DNA of 64,000 nt from Flavobacteriaceae bacterium (GTDB taxonomy: Bacteria; Bacteroidota; Bacteroidia; Flavobacteriales; Flavobacteriaceae), in NCBI GenBank assembly GCA_002707025.1, contig PALG01000023.1:62001-126000 (forward strand). The letters are read 5' to 3'. Of this stretch, positions 55,031 to 64,000 are shown in pieces. The position numbers were made by a program, and so were the translations under genes. How positions within the stretch are numbered: position 1 is the first letter of the stretch; the number at the start of each line of letters is the position of its first letter. The notes under the pieces were generated by a model, which was not told the DNA's origin, did no database searches, and worked only from the letters and a program-made list of their open reading frames with translations.

Positions 55031-55750
55031 ATGGGACAGAAAACAAATCCAATCGGAAACCGCTTAGGTATCATTAGAGGATGGGAATCCAACTGGTACG
55101 GAGGTAACGACTACGGCGATAAATTAGCCGAGGACGATAAGATTAGAAAATATGTTCACGCTCGTTTAAGTAAAGCTAGTGTGTCTAGGGTAATTATTGA
55201 GCGTACCCTAAAACTTGTAACCGTTACTATCACCACGGCTCGCCCAGGTATCATTATTGGTAAAGGCGGCCAGGAGGTAGACAAGTTAAAGGAAGAGCTT
55301 AAAAAAATTACCGGTAAAGAAGTACAGATCAATATCCATGAGATTAAAAGACCTGAACTTGATGCTAACCTTGTAGCTGCGAGTATTGCAAGACAGATTG
55401 AGAATCGTATCTCTTACCGTCGGGCAATTAAAATGGCTATCGCTGCTGCTATGCGTATGAACGCAGAGGGAATCAAGATTCAAATCTCAGGCCGTTTGAA
55501 TGGTGCCGAAATGGCCCGTTCGGAAGCTTACAAAGATGGTCGTATTCCTTTATCAACCTTTAGAGCCGATATAGACTATGCCTTAGTGGAAGCTCATACT
55601 ACCTATGGTAGACTGGGAGTAAAGGTATGGATTATGAAAGGTGAAGTATATGGTAAAAGAGAGCTTTCTCCATTAGTAGGTCTTTCAAAGAAAGGTTCTG
55701 GAAAAGGTTCTGGTCGAGGTGGTAACAAATCACGTCGTAACAGAAAGTAA
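55031..55750 (+). CDS. rpsC: Ribosomal protein uS3
   Basis: 30S protein of the mRNA entry tunnel with helicase role; 239 residues. KH domain motif [20 protein letters not shown]-terminal domain [20 protein letters not shown], and a Gly/Ser/Lys-rich tail ([20 protein letters not shown]). It starts seven bases after rplV. Confidence 0.99.
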   Translation: MGQKTNPIGNRLGIIRGWESNWYGGNDYGDKLAEDDKIRKYVHARLSKASVSRVIIERTLKLVTVTITTARPGIIIGKGGQEVDKLKEELKKITGKEVQINIHEIKRPELDANLVAASIARQIENRISYRRAIKMAIAAAMRMNAEGIKIQISGRLNGAEMARSEAYKDGRIPLSTFRADIDYALVEAHTTYGRLGVKVWIMKGEVYGKRELSPLVGLSKKGSGKGSGRGGNKSRRNRK

Positions 55751-55769
55751 TTTTTAAAGATTAAAGAAA

Positions 55770-56189
55770 ATGTTACAACCTAAAAGAACAAAATACCGTA
55801 AACAACAAAAGGGACGTATGAAAGGTAACGCTGGAAGAGGAAACCAGCTATCTTACGGAACTTTTGGTATCAAATCATTAGACTCACAGTTCTTGACAGC
55901 TCGTCAAATTGAAGCAGCGCGTATTGCCGCTACCCGTTATATGAAAAGGGAAGGTTCCATCTGGATCATGATATTTCCAGATAAGCCAATCACGAAGAAG
56001 CCTCTCGAGGTACGTATGGGTAAAGGTAAGGGTGCTGTAGAATATTGGGCTGCTGTTGTTAAACCTGGTCGAATTTTGTTTGAAGTATCTGGAGTGCCTA
56101 TGGAAACTGCTAAAGAGGCTTTACGTCTTGCGGCTCAAAAACTTCCAGTGCGTACAAAATTTGTAGTATCCAGAGACTATCAAGCTTAA
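55770..56189 (+). CDS. rplP: Ribosomal protein uL16
   Basis: 50S A-site region protein, 139 residues ([20 protein letters not shown]). [14 protein letters not shown] marks the loop reaching the peptidyl transferase centre, which includes the Arg that is hydroxylated in other bacteria. Confidence 0.99.
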   Translation: MLQPKRTKYRKQQKGRMKGNAGRGNQLSYGTFGIKSLDSQFLTARQIEAARIAATRYMKREGSIWIMIFPDKPITKKPLEVRMGKGKGAVEYWAAVVKPGRILFEVSGVPMETAKEALRLAAQKLPVRTKFVVSRDYQA

Positions 56190-56208
56190 TTTTTTGAAAT
56201 TGTCATTT

Positions 56209-56400
56209 ATGAAACAGTCAGAAATTAAAGAAGCATCAACAGCGGAGCTACAAGAAAAGTTAGCCGAATTAAAAAAGGCAAATACCGATCTTAAAATAGC
56301 ACACGCTATATCACCGTTGGAAAATCCAATTCAGCTTAGAGCTCAAAGAAAAGCGATAGCTAGAATTGCGACCGAACTAACAAAAAGAGAAGTGCAATAA
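56209..56400 (+). CDS. rpmC: Ribosomal protein uL29
   Basis: Small helical protein beside the exit tunnel, 63 residues. ATG 56209 (MKQSEIKEASTAELQEKL) is chosen; an in-frame TTG 15 bases upstream adds only MKLSF. NPIQLRAQRKAIARIATEL closes the family signature. Confidence 0.97.
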   Translation: MKQSEIKEASTAELQEKLAELKKANTDLKIAHAISPLENPIQLRAQRKAIARIATELTKREVQ

Positions 56401-56415
56401 TTGCGAAGCTGAAAG

Positions 56416-56673
56416 ATGGAAAAAAGAAACTTAAGAAAAGAACGTATAGGTGTAGTAACCAGTAACAAAATGGAAAAATCCATTGTGGTTAGCGAGGTGA
56501 AAAAAGTAAAACACCCAATGTACGGAAAGTTCGTTTTGAAAACGAAAAAGTACGTTGCACACGACGAGAAAAACGACTGCAACGAAGGAGATACTGTAAA
56601 GATCATGGAAACAAGACCTTTAAGTAAAACCAAGTGTTGGAGATTAGTAGAAATTATTGAAAGAGCGAAGTAA
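56416..56673 (+). CDS. rpsQ: Ribosomal protein uS17
   Basis: Early 30S assembly protein of OB fold, 85 residues ([39 protein letters not shown]). rplN starts two bases after its stop. Confidence 0.98.
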   Translation: MEKRNLRKERIGVVTSNKMEKSIVVSEVKKVKHPMYGKFVLKTKKYVAHDEKNDCNEGDTVKIMETRPLSKTKCWRLVEIIERAK

Positions 56674-56675
56674 TC

Positions 56676-57044
56676 ATGATACAGCAAGAATCTAGACTTA
56701 AAGTAGCAGACAACACCGGAGCCAAAGAAGTACTTTGTATTCGTGTGCTTGGAGGAACCAAAAGAAGATATGCTTCTATTGGTGACAAAATTGTAGTTTC
56801 CGTAAAAGAGGCAACTCCCAACGGGAACGTTAAAAAAGGAACTGTTTCTACCGCTGTAGTGGTACGTACTGTAAAAGAGGTGAGAAGACCCGATGGCTCC
56901 TATATTCGTTTCGACGATAACGCCTGTGTGTTGCTAAATGCGCAAGGTGAAATGAGAGGAACCCGTGTTTTTGGACCTGTAGCAAGAGAGCTTCGTGATA
57001 AGCAATTTATGAAAATAGTATCATTGGCACCAGAGGTGCTTTAA
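56676..57044 (+). CDS. rplN: Ribosomal protein uL14
   Basis: 50S protein of the subunit interface, 122 residues ([40 protein letters not shown]). First gene of the classical spc block. Confidence 0.99.
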   Translation: MIQQESRLKVADNTGAKEVLCIRVLGGTKRRYASIGDKIVVSVKEATPNGNVKKGTVSTAVVVRTVKEVRRPDGSYIRFDDNACVLLNAQGEMRGTRVFGPVARELRDKQFMKIVSLAPEVL

Positions 57045-57056
57045 TACGAAAAAAAG

Positions 57057-57371
57057 ATGGCAAAGCTTAAATTAAAGTCAGGAGATAGCGTAATAGTAAC
57101 TGCTGGAGACCATAAAGGAATGGAAGGTACCGTATTACGTGTATTTCTTGAAAAAAATAAAGCAATAGTTGAGGGAGTTAACCTTGTAAAGAAGCATGAG
57201 AAGCCAAGCGCGGCCAATCCTCAGGGTGGAATTACCGAAAAAGAAGCTCCTATTCATATTTCAAACCTTTCTTTGAAAGATCCTAAATCTGGTGAAGCCA
57301 CTAGAGTAGGTTATAAAATGGAAGGAGATAAAAAAGTACGATTTGCTAAAAAATCGAATCAAGTATTATAG
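57057..57371 (+). CDS. rplX: Ribosomal protein uL24
   Basis: Assembly-initiator protein of the 50S subunit, 104 residues. The KOW motif is [20 protein letters not shown], and [20 protein letters not shown] follows as in the family. It precedes rplE by two bases. Confidence 0.98.
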   Translation: MAKLKLKSGDSVIVTAGDHKGMEGTVLRVFLEKNKAIVEGVNLVKKHEKPSAANPQGGITEKEAPIHISNLSLKDPKSGEATRVGYKMEGDKKVRFAKKSNQVL

Positions 57372-57373
57372 TT

Positions 57374-57925
57374 ATGGGATATACACCAAGACTTAAGGAA
57401 GAATACAAGAGCAGAGTAATCAATGCTCTTACAGATGAATTTGGCTACAATAATGTAATGCAGGTGCCAAAACTAGAGAAAATAGTAGTTTCTCGAGGAG
57501 TAGGTAGTGCAGTAGCTGATAAGAAGTTGATCGAATATTCGGTTGACGAATTAACGAAGATTACCGGTCAAAAAGCCGTGGCAACCATTTCTAAGAAAGA
57601 CGTGGCAACATTTAAGTTGCGTAAAGGGATGCCTATTGGTGCTAAGGTAACACTTCGTGGAGAAAGAATGTACGAATTCCTAGATAGGTTAATTACTTCC
57701 GCTTTACCACGTGTACGTGATTTTAACGGAATTAATGCTACAGGATTTGACGGTAGAGGTAACTACTCTTTAGGAGTTACCGAGCAAATTATTTTCCCTG
57801 AAATCGATATCGATAAAGTGAAGAAAATTGAAGGAATGAATATTACTTTCATTACTTCTGCCGAAACAGATCAAGAAGCAAAATCTTTATTAACCCAACT
57901 AGGATTACCTTTTAAAAAGAATTAA
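57374..57925 (+). CDS. rplE: Ribosomal protein uL5
   Basis: 5S rRNA-binding protein of the central protuberance, 183 residues. [20 protein letters not shown], the [20 protein letters not shown] region and [20 protein letters not shown] are intact. Two bases separate it from rplX and three from rpsN. Confidence 0.99.
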   Translation: MGYTPRLKEEYKSRVINALTDEFGYNNVMQVPKLEKIVVSRGVGSAVADKKLIEYSVDELTKITGQKAVATISKKDVATFKLRKGMPIGAKVTLRGERMYEFLDRLITSALPRVRDFNGINATGFDGRGNYSLGVTEQIIFPEIDIDKVKKIEGMNITFITSAETDQEAKSLLTQLGLPFKKN

Positions 57926-57928
57926 GAG

Positions 57929-58198
57929 ATGGCAAAAGAATCAATGAAAGCCCGTGAGGTAAAGCGTCAAAAATTGGTAGAAAAGTATGCAGAAAAGCGT
58001 AAGGCTTTAAAAGAAGCTGGAGATTATGAAGCATTGCAAAAACTACCAAAAAATGCTTCTCCTGTACGTTTGCACAACCGTTGTAAGCTTACCGGAAGAC
58101 CAAGAGGGTATATGAGAACTTTCGGGATTTCACGTGTAATGTTCCGTGAAATGGCCAACAAAGGTTTAATTCCAGGAGTTAGAAAAGCTAGCTGGTAA
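57929..58198 (+). CDS. rpsN: Ribosomal protein uS14, zinc-free long form
   Basis: 30S head protein of 89 residues. [20 protein letters not shown] is the conserved part; only one Cys is present, so this is the C-minus form that does not bind zinc. The gap to rpsH is 64 bases and can fold. Confidence 0.98.
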   Translation: MAKESMKAREVKRQKLVEKYAEKRKALKEAGDYEALQKLPKNASPVRLHNRCKLTGRPRGYMRTFGISRVMFREMANKGLIPGVRKASW

Positions 58199-58262
58199 TA
58201 ATAAGTTTAACTGGTTGTAGGTTTCAGTATTACTGGAAAACCACATCCGCAATTTAATATAA
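58199..58262 (+). promoter_or_regulatory. rpsN-rpsH spacer with potential hairpin
   Basis: TGGT (58212-58215) with ACCA (58240-58243) and the inner TTTCAGT (58222-58228) with ACTGGAAA (58232-58239, one bulge) can form a two-part stem around a three-base loop. S8 controls the spc operon in E. coli; here the fold would sit directly before rpsH. This is a suggestion from position and folding by eye only. Confidence 0.35.
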
Positions 58263-58664
58263 ATGAATACAGATCCCATTGCAGATTTTCTAACCAGAGT
58301 TAGAAATGCAGTACTTGCAGGCCACAGAGTAGTGGAGGTTCCTGCATCTAACATTAAAAAGGAAATCACCAAAATCCTTTTTGATCAAGGCTATATTTTA
58401 AGCTATAAGTTTGAAGAAGGTAACAACCCTCAAGGAACTATCAAGATCGCTTTAAAGTATGATAAGCTTACCAAAGATCCGGTGATTAAAAATATTGAAA
58501 GAGTAAGTAAACCAGGTTTACGTAAATATTCTGGTGCTTCCGGGATGCCTCGTGTATTGAACGGTTTGGGAATTGCTATCGTGTCTACCTCTGCTGGGGT
58601 TATGACTGCGAAGCAGGCCGAATCTCAAAATGTAGGTGGAGAAGTATTGTGTTACGTTTACTAA
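58263..58664 (+). CDS. rpsH: Ribosomal protein uS8
   Basis: Primary 16S-binding protein of the 30S platform, 133 residues (NTDPIADFLTRVRNAVLAGH; LGIAIVSTSAGVMTAKQAES). In E. coli it represses the spc operon. The upstream spacer is longer than usual and structured. Confidence 0.99.
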   Translation: MNTDPIADFLTRVRNAVLAGHRVVEVPASNIKKEITKILFDQGYILSYKFEEGNNPQGTIKIALKYDKLTKDPVIKNIERVSKPGLRKYSGASGMPRVLNGLGIAIVSTSAGVMTAKQAESQNVGGEVLCYVY

Positions 58665-58677
58665 AAAAGACTAAGAA

Positions 58678-59220
58678 ATGTCAAGAATAGGAAATAGCCC
58701 AGTAGTAATTCCAGACGGTGTAACCGTCGAGGTAAAGGAAAATACCATTACCGTAAAAGGGAAATTAGGCGAGTTAACCCAAGATTTTGATGGAGTTAGC
58801 GTAAAAGTAGAAGAAGGAACTGTTTTAGTTGAACGTCCTTCTGATGCAAAAGATCACAGAGCAAAACATGGTTTGTACCGAGCTCTTGTAAACAATATGA
58901 TTCAAGGTGTGTCTCAAGGATGGACCAAGCAATTAGAATTGGTTGGAGTTGGGTATCGTGCCAGTAACCAAGGCCAAAAATTGGATATCGCGATTGGTTT
59001 TTCTCACAACATCGTGATGGATATCGCGCCAGAGGTGACAGTGGAAACCATTAGTGAAAAAGGAAAGAATCCTATTGTAAAATTAACCTCTCACGATAAA
59101 CAATTGGTGGGGCAAGTTGCGGCAAAGATTCGCGCTTTCCGTAAGCCAGAGCCTTACAAAGGAAAAGGTATTAAGTTTGTTGGAGAACAAATTAGAAGAA
59201 AAGCAGGTAAATCTGCATAA
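58678..59220 (+). CDS. rplF: Ribosomal protein uL6
   Basis: 50S protein near the factor-binding site, 180 residues, with two repeated alpha/beta domains (SRIGNSPVVIPDGVTVEVKE at the start; KPEPYKGKGIKFVGEQIRRK at the end). Confidence 0.99.
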   Translation: MSRIGNSPVVIPDGVTVEVKENTITVKGKLGELTQDFDGVSVKVEEGTVLVERPSDAKDHRAKHGLYRALVNNMIQGVSQGWTKQLELVGVGYRASNQGQKLDIAIGFSHNIVMDIAPEVTVETISEKGKNPIVKLTSHDKQLVGQVAAKIRAFRKPEPYKGKGIKFVGEQIRRKAGKSA

Positions 59221-59231
59221 GACATTAAGTT

Positions 59232-59588
59232 ATGGCATTATCTAAAAGCAAAAGAAGAGAAAGAATTCGCTTCAGAATTAGGAAAACGGTTTCTGGAACT
59301 GAACAACGTCCTCGTTTGGCAGTTTTCAGAAGCAATAAAGAAATTTATGCGCAACTTATTGACGATGTAAATGGTAAAACCATTACTGCTGCATCTTCAA
59401 GAGATAAAGATATTGATACCGCTAAAGTAGACAAAAGCGAAGCCGCTAAATTAGTAGGCAAAGCAATTGCTGAAAAAGCTATTAAAGCAGGTTTTGAAAC
59501 CGTTGCTTTCGATAGAGGTGGTTATTTGTACCACGGAAGAGTTAAATCATTAGCAGAAGGTGCTCGTGAGGGCGGACTAAAATTCTAA
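59232..59588 (+). CDS. rplR: Ribosomal protein uL18
   Basis: 5S rRNA-binding protein, 118 residues ([40 protein letters not shown]). Follows rplF by 11 bases and precedes rpsE by four. Confidence 0.99.
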   Translation: MALSKSKRRERIRFRIRKTVSGTEQRPRLAVFRSNKEIYAQLIDDVNGKTITAASSRDKDIDTAKVDKSEAAKLVGKAIAEKAIKAGFETVAFDRGGYLYHGRVKSLAEGAREGGLKF

Positions 59589-59592
59589 GAAT

Positions 59593-60117
59593 ATGTACCA
59601 AGATTATAAAAACGTAGAAATAGTAAAGCCCGGAGGTCTTGAATTGAAAGATCGTTTGGTAGGAGTACAACGTGTAACTAAAGTAACCAAAGGTGGTAGA
59701 GCATTCGGTTTTTCTGCTATTGTTGTAGTAGGAGATGAAAAAGGAGTGGTTGGCCACGGATTGGGAAAATCTAAAGATGTAGCTAGTGCCATTGCCAAAG
59801 CTATTGAAGATGCTAAAAAGAATCTGGTTCGCATTCCTTTAAATAAAGTAACCCTTCCGCACGAGCAAAAAGGAAAGTACGGAGGTGCTAGAGTAACTTT
59901 GTTACCGGCAGCACCTGGTACAGGAGTAATTGCTGGTGGTGCGGTACGTGCGGTACTGGAAGCAGTTGGAGTTCACGATGTATTATCTAAGTCTCAAGGA
60001 TCCTCAAATCCACATAACGTGGTAAAAGCTACTTTCGATGCTTTACTTCAATTAAGAAGTGCCGAAACCGTAGCCAAGCAAAGAGGTATTTCCTTGGAAA
60101 AATTGTATAAAGGTTAA
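59593..60117 (+). CDS. rpsE: Ribosomal protein uS5
   Basis: 30S protein of the decoding region and mRNA entry, 174 residues. Double-stranded-RNA-binding-like domain [20 protein letters not shown] and C-terminal [20 protein letters not shown]. No change typical of spectinomycin resistance is visible in the KGGRAF loop. Confidence 0.99.
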   Translation: MYQDYKNVEIVKPGGLELKDRLVGVQRVTKVTKGGRAFGFSAIVVVGDEKGVVGHGLGKSKDVASAIAKAIEDAKKNLVRIPLNKVTLPHEQKGKYGGARVTLLPAAPGTGVIAGGAVRAVLEAVGVHDVLSKSQGSSNPHNVVKATFDALLQLRSAETVAKQRGISLEKLYKG

Positions 60118-60130
60118 AATACTAGAAGTT

Positions 60131-60310
60131 ATGGCAAAGATAAAAGTAACAAAGGTTCGTAGCGACATTAAACGTCCTGAAACCCAAAAGAGAACTCTAA
60201 AAGCTCTAGGTTTGAAAAAAATTGGTCAAACTGTAGAGCATGATGATACGCCAACGATTCTTGGTATGATAAAAAAAGTTAATCACCTAGTTTCCGTAGA
60301 AACTAAATAA
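60131..60310 (+). CDS. rpmD: Ribosomal protein uL30
   Basis: A short gene of 59 residues: it begins MAKIKVTKVRSDIKRPETQK and ends MIKKVNHLVSVETK, the expected L30 fold (IKRPETQKRTLKALGLKKIG). It sits between rpsE and rplO exactly where L30 occurs in bacterial spc operons. Gap of 13 bases to rpsE and 11 to rplO. Confidence 0.96.
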   Translation: MAKIKVTKVRSDIKRPETQKRTLKALGLKKIGQTVEHDDTPTILGMIKKVNHLVSVETK

Positions 60311-60321
60311 GATATTGAACA

Positions 60322-60774
60322 ATGGATTTAAGTAATCTAAAACCTGCTGAAGGTTCTGTAAAAAAACAGGGAAAGCGCGTAGGGCGAGGCCAAGGTTCTG
60401 GTAAAGCTGGAACAGCTGGTCGTGGGCACAAAGGTGCGAAGTCACGTTCTGGATACTCCAAAAAATTAGGTTTTGAAGGAGGGCAAATGCCATTACAACG
60501 TCGTGTTCCTAAGTTTGGATTTACAAATATTAACCGTAAAGAATACCAAGGGGTAAATATTGATACCCTTCAACAATTGGTAGATGAAAAGAAAATTAAG
60601 GATACTGTAGATTTTGATACCTTAGTAAGTTTGAGGTTGGCCAGTAAGAATGATCTAGTAAAAATACTAGGTCGTGGAGAGCTTAAGGCAAAATTAACTG
60701 TAACAGCTCATAAATTTACCGCTAGTGCTAAAGCTGCTATTGAGGCTGCTGGTGGGGAAGCCAAAACCTTATAA
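60322..60774 (+). CDS. rplO: Ribosomal protein uL15
   Basis: Late-assembly 50S protein, 150 residues; N-terminal Gly/Arg-rich KRVGRGQGSGKAGTAGRGHK and GFEGGQMPLQRRVPKFGFTN are typical. Confidence 0.99.
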   Translation: MDLSNLKPAEGSVKKQGKRVGRGQGSGKAGTAGRGHKGAKSRSGYSKKLGFEGGQMPLQRRVPKFGFTNINRKEYQGVNIDTLQQLVDEKKIKDTVDFDTLVSLRLASKNDLVKILGRGELKAKLTVTAHKFTASAKAAIEAAGGEAKTL

Positions 60775-60785
60775 TACGATACAGG

Positions 60786-62129
60786 ATGAAATTTATCGAA
60801 ACCATAAAAAATGTTTACAAAATAGAGGAGCTTCGAAACCGAATCATCCTTACCCTAGGGTTGTTGCTTGTGTATCGTTTTGGAGCACAAGTGGTGCTTC
60901 CGGGAATCGATGCAGCGAGACTCACAGAGTTTGCTGGAAAATTTGATGATGGCGGTATAGGAGGTCTATTGAACGCCTTTACAGGAGGTGCTTTTGCAAA
61001 TGCCTCTATTTTTGCATTGGGAATCATGCCTTACATTTCTGCATCCATTGTGGTGCAGTTAATGCAAATAGCAGTTCCTTACCTTCAGAAACTTCAGAAA
61101 GAAGGAGAAAGCGGAAGGAAAAAGATCAATCAAATTACCCGATGGTTAACCATCGGTATTTGTTTGGTGCAAGCACCCAGTTATCTAGCGGGTCTACCTG
61201 CATTAGGAGTGCCACAAGAAGCTTTTGTGATGGGGCAATCCGTCATGTTTTATGTTTCTTCTATCTCCATACTGGTAACAGGATGTATTTTTGCCATGTG
61301 GTTAGGTGAAAAAATTACTGATAAAGGAATTGGAAACGGTATCTCCATTCTTATTATGGTTGGGATCATCGCTAGACTACCCTTAACTTTTGCTCAAGAA
61401 TTTGCGTCTAGAGTATTAGAATCTAACGGTGGCTTAATTATGATTTTAATTGAATTGGTAATATGGTTTGTGATTATTTTACTTTCCATTATGCTGGTCA
61501 TGGCTGTTCGTAAAATTCCTGTACAGTATGCAAGAAGAACCGCAAGTGGCAGCTACGAGAAGAATGTATTTGGTGCTAGACAATTTATTCCCTTAAAGCT
61601 GAATGCTTCTGGGGTAATGCCTATCATCTTTGCACAAGCAATTATGTTTGTGCCTTCTGCAGTGGCAAGTCTTTCCGAAAGTGAATTGGCACAGACGATA
61701 CGAGCTAATTTTAGTGATATATTTGGATTGTGGTACAATGTGGTGTTTGCCATTCTGATTATCATATTCACCTATTTCTATACAGCTATTACCGTCCCTA
61801 CCAATAAAATGGCAGACGACTTGAAACGAAGTGGTGGTTTTATTCCTGGTATCAAACCTGGAACCGAAACTGCTGAATATTTGGACCGAATTATGTCCCA
61901 GATTACCTTCCCTGGATCTATATTCTTGGCATTGATTGCCATCTTCCCTGCTTTTGTAGTGAAGATTTTAGGAATCCAACAAGGTTGGGCATTATTCTAC
62001 GGTGGTACCTCACTACTTATTATGGTTGGGGTAGCGATCGACACAATGCAACAAATTAACTCCTACTTATTGAACCGTCACTACGATGGTTTGATGAAAA
62101 GTGGAAAAAACAGAAAAGCAGTAGCTTAA
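60786..62129 (+). CDS. secY: Protein translocase subunit SecY
   Basis: Ten-span channel of the Sec translocon, 447 residues. The plug and first spans ([21 protein letters not shown]), the [14 protein letters not shown] segment, and the cytosolic loops [10 protein letters not shown] and [19 protein letters not shown] that contact the ribosome and SecA are intact. infA begins one base after its stop. adk, its neighbour in many bacteria, is absent here. Confidence 0.99.
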   Translation: MKFIETIKNVYKIEELRNRIILTLGLLLVYRFGAQVVLPGIDAARLTEFAGKFDDGGIGGLLNAFTGGAFANASIFALGIMPYISASIVVQLMQIAVPYLQKLQKEGESGRKKINQITRWLTIGICLVQAPSYLAGLPALGVPQEAFVMGQSVMFYVSSISILVTGCIFAMWLGEKITDKGIGNGISILIMVGIIARLPLTFAQEFASRVLESNGGLIMILIELVIWFVIILLSIMLVMAVRKIPVQYARRTASGSYEKNVFGARQFIPLKLNASGVMPIIFAQAIMFVPSAVASLSESELAQTIRANFSDIFGLWYNVVFAILIIIFTYFYTAITVPTNKMADDLKRSGGFIPGIKPGTETAEYLDRIMSQITFPGSIFLALIAIFPAFVVKILGIQQGWALFYGGTSLLIMVGVAIDTMQQINSYLLNRHYDGLMKSGKNRKAVA

Positions 62130-62130
62130 T

Positions 62131-62346
62131 ATGGCAAAACAACCCGCAATAGAACAAGACGGAACCATTGTAGAGGCATTGTCCAATGCAATGTTTCGTG
62201 TAGAACTTGAAAACGGACATATTGTAACTGCGCATATATCCGGGAAGATGCGTATGCACTATATCAAATTACTTCCTGGGGATAAAGTAAAACTGGAAAT
62301 GAGCCCTTACGATTTAACCAAGGCTCGTATAACTTATAGATACTAA
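62131..62346 (+). CDS. infA: Translation initiation factor IF-1
   Basis: Small OB-fold factor, 71 residues ([40 protein letters not shown]). It binds the 30S A site during initiation. One base separates it from secY and four from rpmJ. Confidence 0.99.
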   Translation: MAKQPAIEQDGTIVEALSNAMFRVELENGHIVTAHISGKMRMHYIKLLPGDKVKLEMSPYDLTKARITYRY

Positions 62347-62350
62347 AGAG

Positions 62351-62467
62351 ATGAAAGTAAGAGCATCAGTTAAAAAAAGAAGTGCCGACTGCAAAATTGT
62401 ACGCAGGAAAGGCCGTTTGTATGTAATTAACAAAAAGAACCCAAGGTTTAAACAAAGACAAGGATAA
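62351..62467 (+). CDS. rpmJ: Ribosomal protein bL36, zinc-free form
   Basis: A 38-residue gene: [20 protein letters not shown] at the start, [17 protein letters not shown] at the end. The family length and [15 protein letters not shown] fit bL36. Only one Cys is present, so the C-x2-C-x12-C-x4-H zinc site is missing and this is the zinc-independent type. It lies between infA and rpsM, the normal bacterial place. Confidence 0.96.
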   Translation: MKVRASVKKRSADCKIVRRKGRLYVINKKNPRFKQRQG

Positions 62468-62469
62468 TT

Positions 62470-62844
62470 ATGGCAAGAATCGCAGGTGTAGATATCCCAA
62501 AACAAAAAAGGGGTGTAATCGCGTTAACGTATATCTTTGGAATCGGTAAAAGCCGTGCCAAGGATATCCTAGAAAAAGCCGGAGTAGACGAAGACAAAAA
62601 AGTAAACGATTGGAACGATGATGAAATCGGTGCCATTCGTGATGCTGTTTCGTACTTCAAGATCGAAGGTGAATTACGTAGTGAAATCCAATTGAACATC
62701 AAACGTTTGATGGATATTGGTTGTTACAGAGGTATTCGTCACAGAACGGGACTTCCTTTAAGAGGACAACGTACCAAGAATAACTCGAGAACTAGAAAAG
62801 GAAAACGTAAAACAGTTGCTAACAAGAAAAAAGCAACTAAATAA
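62470..62844 (+). CDS. rpsM: Ribosomal protein uS13
   Basis: 30S head protein contacting the P-site tRNA and the 50S, 124 residues ([40 protein letters not shown]). It opens the alpha-operon part. Confidence 0.99.
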   Translation: MARIAGVDIPKQKRGVIALTYIFGIGKSRAKDILEKAGVDEDKKVNDWNDDEIGAIRDAVSYFKIEGELRSEIQLNIKRLMDIGCYRGIRHRTGLPLRGQRTKNNSRTRKGKRKTVANKKKATK

Positions 62845-62855
62845 TACCTAGAGAT

Positions 62856-63254
62856 ATGGCAAAGTCTAGTACAAAAGCAAAAAACACAAAAAAACGTAAA
62901 GTTAATGTGGAAGCTAATGGTGAAGCACATATCGCTTCTTCATTCAATAACATTATCATTTCGTTGACCAATAAGAACGGAGATGTGATCTCTTGGTCTT
63001 CCGCCGGTAAAATGGGCTTTAGAGGATCTAAGAAAAACACTCCTTACGCTGCTCAGCTTGCTGCTGAAGATGCTGCAGGTGTTGCACATGAAGCGGGTCT
63101 TCGTAAAGTGAAAGTATATGTTAAGGGACCTGGAAATGGTAGGGAATCTGCCATTCGTTCACTTCACAATGCAGGAATTGAAGTAACTGAAATTATTGAT
63201 GTTACTCCAATGCCGCACAACGGGTGTCGTCCTCCAAAACGTAGAAGAGTTTAA
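62856..63254 (+). CDS. rpsK: Ribosomal protein uS11
   Basis: 30S platform protein next to the mRNA exit, 132 residues ([38 protein letters not shown]). Its N-terminus is extended with Lys. The gap to rpsD is 85 bases. Confidence 0.99.
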   Translation: MAKSSTKAKNTKKRKVNVEANGEAHIASSFNNIIISLTNKNGDVISWSSAGKMGFRGSKKNTPYAAQLAAEDAAGVAHEAGLRKVKVYVKGPGNGRESAIRSLHNAGIEVTEIIDVTPMPHNGCRPPKRRRV

Positions 63255-63339
63255 TAATTTATAATAAGTATCAACCTGAAGGTGCGAGAACTAGAGGATG
63301 ACCTTAATTTAGTTTTCCCTTCAAAATTCAATTTTTAAA
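63255..63339 (+). promoter_or_regulatory. rpsK-rpsD spacer with alternative hairpins
   Basis: An AGGT (63280-63283) can pair either with ACCT just upstream (63274-63277) or, as AAGGT (63279-63283), with ACCTT (63301-63305) downstream, so two mutually exclusive small folds are possible ahead of rpsD. S4 controls the alpha operon in E. coli. Stems are short; the call rests mainly on the gap length. Confidence 0.3.
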
Positions 63340-63945
63340 ATGGCAAGATATACTGGTCCAAAAACTAAAATCGCCCGTAAGTTCGGTGAAGCTATTTACG
63401 GAGAAGACAAAAATTTCGAAAAAAGAAATTATCCTCCAGGACAACACGGTCAAAACCGTAGAAGAGGTAAAAAATCTGAATACGCTATTCAGTTAGCTGA
63501 AAAGCAAAAAGCTAAGTATACCTATGGTATTCTTGAGCGTCAGTTCCGAAACATGTTTAAGAAAGCAACCGCTGCACAGGGTATTACCGGTGAAGTATTG
63601 CTTCAATTATGTGAGTCGCGCTTAGACAACGTGGTTTACCGTATGGGGATTGCTCCTAGCCGTAACGCTGCAAGACAATTGGTTTCTCACCGCCACATCA
63701 CGGTGAATGGTGAAAAGGTAAATATTCCTTCTTACCAATTAAAAGCTGGTGATGTTGTTGGAGTAAGAGAGAAATCAAAATCCTTGGAGGCTATTGAAGT
63801 TTCTTTGGCAAATGCCAACAACGTTTACGAATGGATTACTTGGAATGGGGAAAAGAAAGAAGGTACTTTTGTTTCTGTGCCTCAAAGAATTCAAATTCCA
63901 GAGAACATCAACGAGCAGTTCATCGTCGAATTATATTCAAAATAA
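63340..63945 (+). CDS. rpsD: Ribosomal protein uS4, zinc-free form
   Basis: Primary 30S assembly protein, 201 residues. The N-terminal domain lacks the Cys cluster of zinc-binding S4, and the S4 RNA-binding domain is present ([40 protein letters not shown]). It precedes rpoA by 24 bases. Confidence 0.99.
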   Translation: MARYTGPKTKIARKFGEAIYGEDKNFEKRNYPPGQHGQNRRRGKKSEYAIQLAEKQKAKYTYGILERQFRNMFKKATAAQGITGEVLLQLCESRLDNVVYRMGIAPSRNAARQLVSHRHITVNGEKVNIPSYQLKAGDVVGVREKSKSLEAIEVSLANANNVYEWITWNGEKKEGTFVSVPQRIQIPENINEQFIVELYSK

Positions 63946-63969
63946 TCTAAAACACACACGAGTCAAATT

Positions 63970-64000
63970 ATGGCAGTATTTACATTTCAAAAGCCTGATA
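63970..64000 (+). CDS. rpoA: RNA polymerase alpha subunit (first 31 bases)
   Basis: The open frame starting at ATG 63970 reads MAVFTFQKPD before the window ends, the usual first residues of flavobacterial RpoA, and it lies directly after rpsD as in all alpha operons. Only ten residues are visible, so the call rests mainly on position. Confidence 0.85.
   Translation, partial: MAVFTFQKPD

Noticed and set aside
1-64000. Mobile elements, CRISPR arrays, defence systems, tRNA or rRNA genes
   Set aside because: None seen: no transposase or integrase motifs, no regular short repeats and no cloverleaf-like segments in the spacers, all of which are under about 255 bases.

Overview
The window is a 64 kb chromosomal segment from a member of the Bacteroidota, almost certainly family Flavobacteriaceae. 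The evidence is type IX secretion genes (porU, porV), a T9SS-sorted M28 peptidase, a SusC/SusD pair, many Bacteroidota-only families (DUF4136, DUF5723, DUF7033-type), promoter -7 boxes of the form TAnnTTTG, few Shine-Dalgarno sequences, and a str operon that runs straight into S10-spc-alpha without tuf. Genus cannot be fixed from what is visible. No insertion sequence, prophage, CRISPR array, tRNA or rRNA gene was seen, and no gap between genes exceeds about 255 bases.

Layout. 1-7.7 kb (+): porU (5' end cut off), porV, cdd, then the pyruvate dehydrogenase genes pdhA and pdhC, ending at a clear terminator. 7.8-11.6 kb (+): an SDR, a SprT-like metalloprotein, mannose-1-phosphate guanylyltransferase and a DUF389 membrane protein. 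11.6-19.7 kb (-): mlaF/mlaE, an alkaline phosphatase broken by one frameshift, a glycosyltransferase, a methyltransferase, a KAS III-like enzyme and gcvP. 19.8-26.6 kb: a UbiA-like membrane protein (+), an ECF sigma factor with a candidate zinc anti-sigma factor (-), a secreted M28 peptidase (+), an M3 peptidase with purE and purK (-). 26.7-40.7 kb: adk-obgE, small envelope genes, mpl, radC, a deacetylase-like gene and yjjG, an outer-membrane cassette around a DUF5723 protein, rarA, a rhomboid protease and rlmB. 40.7-48.3 kb (-): a three-gene SusCD locus and an Omp85-like protein. 48.4-64 kb (+): rpsL-rpsG-fusA joined to the S10, spc and alpha ribosomal operons, including the short genes rpmD and rpmJ, and ending 31 bases into rpoA.

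How the parts relate. porU/porV build the T9SS attachment machine whose substrates include the M28 peptidase at 21.5 kb. MlaEF, the DUF4136 and DUF5723 proteins, the Omp85-like protein and SusCD are cell-envelope functions. The ribosomal block is one long transcription unit from a promoter just before rpsL, with three unusually wide gaps (before rplC, rpsH and rpsD) that look like internal control points.

The window is mostly core genome; no wholly new multi-gene system was found. The items most worth checking are: the frameshift in the alkaline phosphatase; a soluble anti-sigma candidate with an RsrA-like zinc-ligand spacing; the hairpin plus terminator-like element inside the S10 operon; and promoters placed so close to ATG that the transcripts should be leaderless.
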